A stretch of DNA of 64,000 bases from Bin80 sp965203305 (lineage in GTDB: Bacteria; Bacteroidota; Rhodothermia; Rhodothermales; Bin80), in the NCBI GenBank assembly GCA_965203305.1, contig OZ241874.1, forward strand, positions 3,534,001-3,598,000, written 5' to 3'. The position numbers and the translations under genes are program-made. Positions 63,095 through 64,000 of the stretch are shown here, in pieces. Within the stretch, counting starts at the first letter, position 1. Each line of letters opens with the position of its first letter. Under the pieces are notes generated by a model. That model was not told the origin of the DNA and did no database searches. It worked only from the letters and a program-made list of their open reading frames with translations.

Positions 63095-64000
63095 CTAATG
63101 CGTCAGGAAAGGATAATCTTTCTGTGTATATACATCTTCATAAATTGCCTCCAGGGGAGGGTACGGGCTTTCATCCGCAAATGTAACGGACGCAGCCACT
63201 TCCGCTTTCACCTCCGCATCCAGAGCGTCCATCTCTTCATTCTTCATCAGACTGTTCTCAATCACATAACTCTTCAGACGAAGGATGGGATCTTCGTTCT
63301 TTTTTGCTTCCAGTTCTTCTTTGGTCCGATACTTCCCGGGATCACTCATGGAGTGTCCTCTATAGCGATAGGTCCGGATTTCCACCAGGGAGGACTGTCC
63401 CTGTCGGGCAAGATCTGCGTGGTCTCGCATGGCCTGACAGACACTAAAGACATCCATCCCGTCTACCAGCGATCCCGGCATTGCATAGGAAACCCCCTGC
63501 TTGAACAGGTCTGTCTCGGCCGCGGCCCGATCCACTGCCGTTCCCATTGCATACTGATTGTTCTCAATCACGTAGATGACGGGCAGCTTGTAGAGAGATG
63601 CCAGATTCAGTGCCTCATGAAACGCACCCTGCCAGACGGCTCCATCCCCCAGATAACATACACAGACTCCTCCATCACCCTTGTACTGATGTGCAAACGC
63701 AATGCCTGCCGCCAGCGGGATATGTGCTCCGACAATCCCGTGCCCCCCGAACATTCTTTTCTCCTTGCTGAAAAAGTGCATGGAACCACCCTTGCCCCTG
63801 GAGCATCCGTCTACCCGTCCGAACAGTTCGGCCATACATTCGTTGGAAGACATACCCAATGCCAGAGCAACGCCATGGTCACGATATGCCGTAATGACGG
63901 AGTCCAGCCCAGGCTTCAGAGCATAGACAGAACCCGTAGAGATGGCTTCCTGACCAATGTACAAGTGTAAAAATCCGCCAATCTTTTGCCTGCCATACAT
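63095..64000 (-). CDS. pdhA: Pyruvate dehydrogenase E1 component, alpha subunit (5' end outside window)
   Basis: At least 301 residues; the frame is open to the window edge, so the start is missing. Visible: FLHLYIGQEAISTGSV, AYRDHGVALALGM, GKGGSMHFFSKEKRMFGGHGIVG and the thiamine-diphosphate motif GDGAVWQGAFHEALNLASLYKLPVIYVIENNQ in the normal place (GDG...NN; only its key residues matter), then RYRGHSMSDPGKYRTKEE with the phosphorylation-loop residues. Forms the E1 heterotetramer with PdhB. First visible gene of the pdhA-pdhB-pdhC operon. Confidence 0.95.
   Translation of the reverse strand: MYGRQKIGGFLHLYIGQEAISTGSVYALKPGLDSVITAYRDHGVALALGMSSNECMAELFGRVDGCSRGKGGSMHFFSKEKRMFGGHGIVGAHIPLAAGIAFAHQYKGDGGVCVCYLGDGAVWQGAFHEALNLASLYKLPVIYVIENNQYAMGTAVDRAAAETDLFKQGVSYAMPGSLVDGMDVFSVCQAMRDHADLARQGQSSLVEIRTYRYRGHSMSDPGKYRTKEELEAKKNEDPILRLKSYVIENSLMKNEEMDALDAEVKAEVAASVTFADESPYPPLEAIYEDVYTQKDYPFLTH

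Noticed and set aside
1..64000. tRNA or rRNA genes
   Set aside because: No cloverleaf with a T-arm or rRNA-like segment was noticed; a covariance-model scan would settle it.

Overview
This 64 kb window looks like chromosome of a Gram-negative member of the Bacteroidota/Rhodothermota side of the FCB group. The support is a SusC-like TonB receptor with an N-terminal carboxypeptidase-regulatory domain, a PorV/PorQ-type outer-membrane protein, a secreted protein with a T9SS/FlgD-like C-terminal domain, a CRTAC1 (VCBS + ASPIC/UnbV) lipoprotein and many lipoproteins with clear lipoboxes. That placement is inferred from gene content only. No rRNA, tRNA or CRISPR array was recognised.

Layout. 1-13.6 kb is a mobile-element zone: an edge-cut tnpB, a broken DUF262 (GmrS-like) gene, an IS66 element, an IS1634 transposase lying between a vWA lipoprotein gene and a four-helix membrane-protein gene, an ISNCY-type element and a complete tnpB-only IS200/IS605-type element. 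13.7-30 kb is ordinary core chromosome: bacilliredoxin, an NlpC/P60-like lipoprotein, greA-ltaE, an FAH-family enzyme, rplU-rpmA-PpiD-like foldase, a dapF/TPR lipoprotein/cystathionine-synthase-type operon, phoH, moaA, a secreted endonuclease/phosphatase-fold protein and a Schlafen-AlbA_2 protein. 30-44.3 kb is a secretion and outer-membrane block on the minus strand: TonB receptor, T9SS-like protein, PorV-like protein, CRTAC1 lipoprotein plus a broken second CRTAC1 gene, TPR lipoprotein and an alpha/beta hydrolase. It contains a graveyard of IS21 and ISNCY remnants at 33.7-34.9 kb. 44.5-48.5 kb holds an IS110 element, a second identical ISNCY copy and two tandem MITEs. 49.1-60.4 kb has a 1586-residue DUF4011/SF1 helicase/nuclease protein, two OsmC proteins, a DUF4097 protein, a metallophosphoesterase and a pair made of a WD40 Ser/Thr kinase and an AAA+ ATPase. 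60.5-64 kb is the pyruvate dehydrogenase operon (pdhA cut by the window edge, pdhB, pdhC) with a small membrane protein.

Main points of interest. (1) A MITE family of about 293 bp (three copies) carries the 17-bp left terminus of the ISNCY element exactly, and a diverged ISNCY relic nearby shares the MITE right terminus. (2) The tnpB element has both ends readable, with an IS608-like TTAC target and TCAA right end, no tnpA, and a tnpB frame that runs through the right end into flanking DNA. (3) Two secreted hydrolase-fold proteins lack their catalytic nucleophile (NlpC/P60 Cys to Ala, alpha/beta hydrolase Ser to Ala). (4) Exact in-frame tandem DNA repeats enlarge coiled coils in the IS66 transposase (63 bp) and in a small membrane protein (96 bp). 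(5) Candidate conflict or signalling loci are the kinase-WD40/AAA+ pair, the membrane protein/vWA lipoprotein pair split by IS1634, the large helicase-nuclease and the Schlafen/Ig-like fusion. None can be proved functional from sequence alone.
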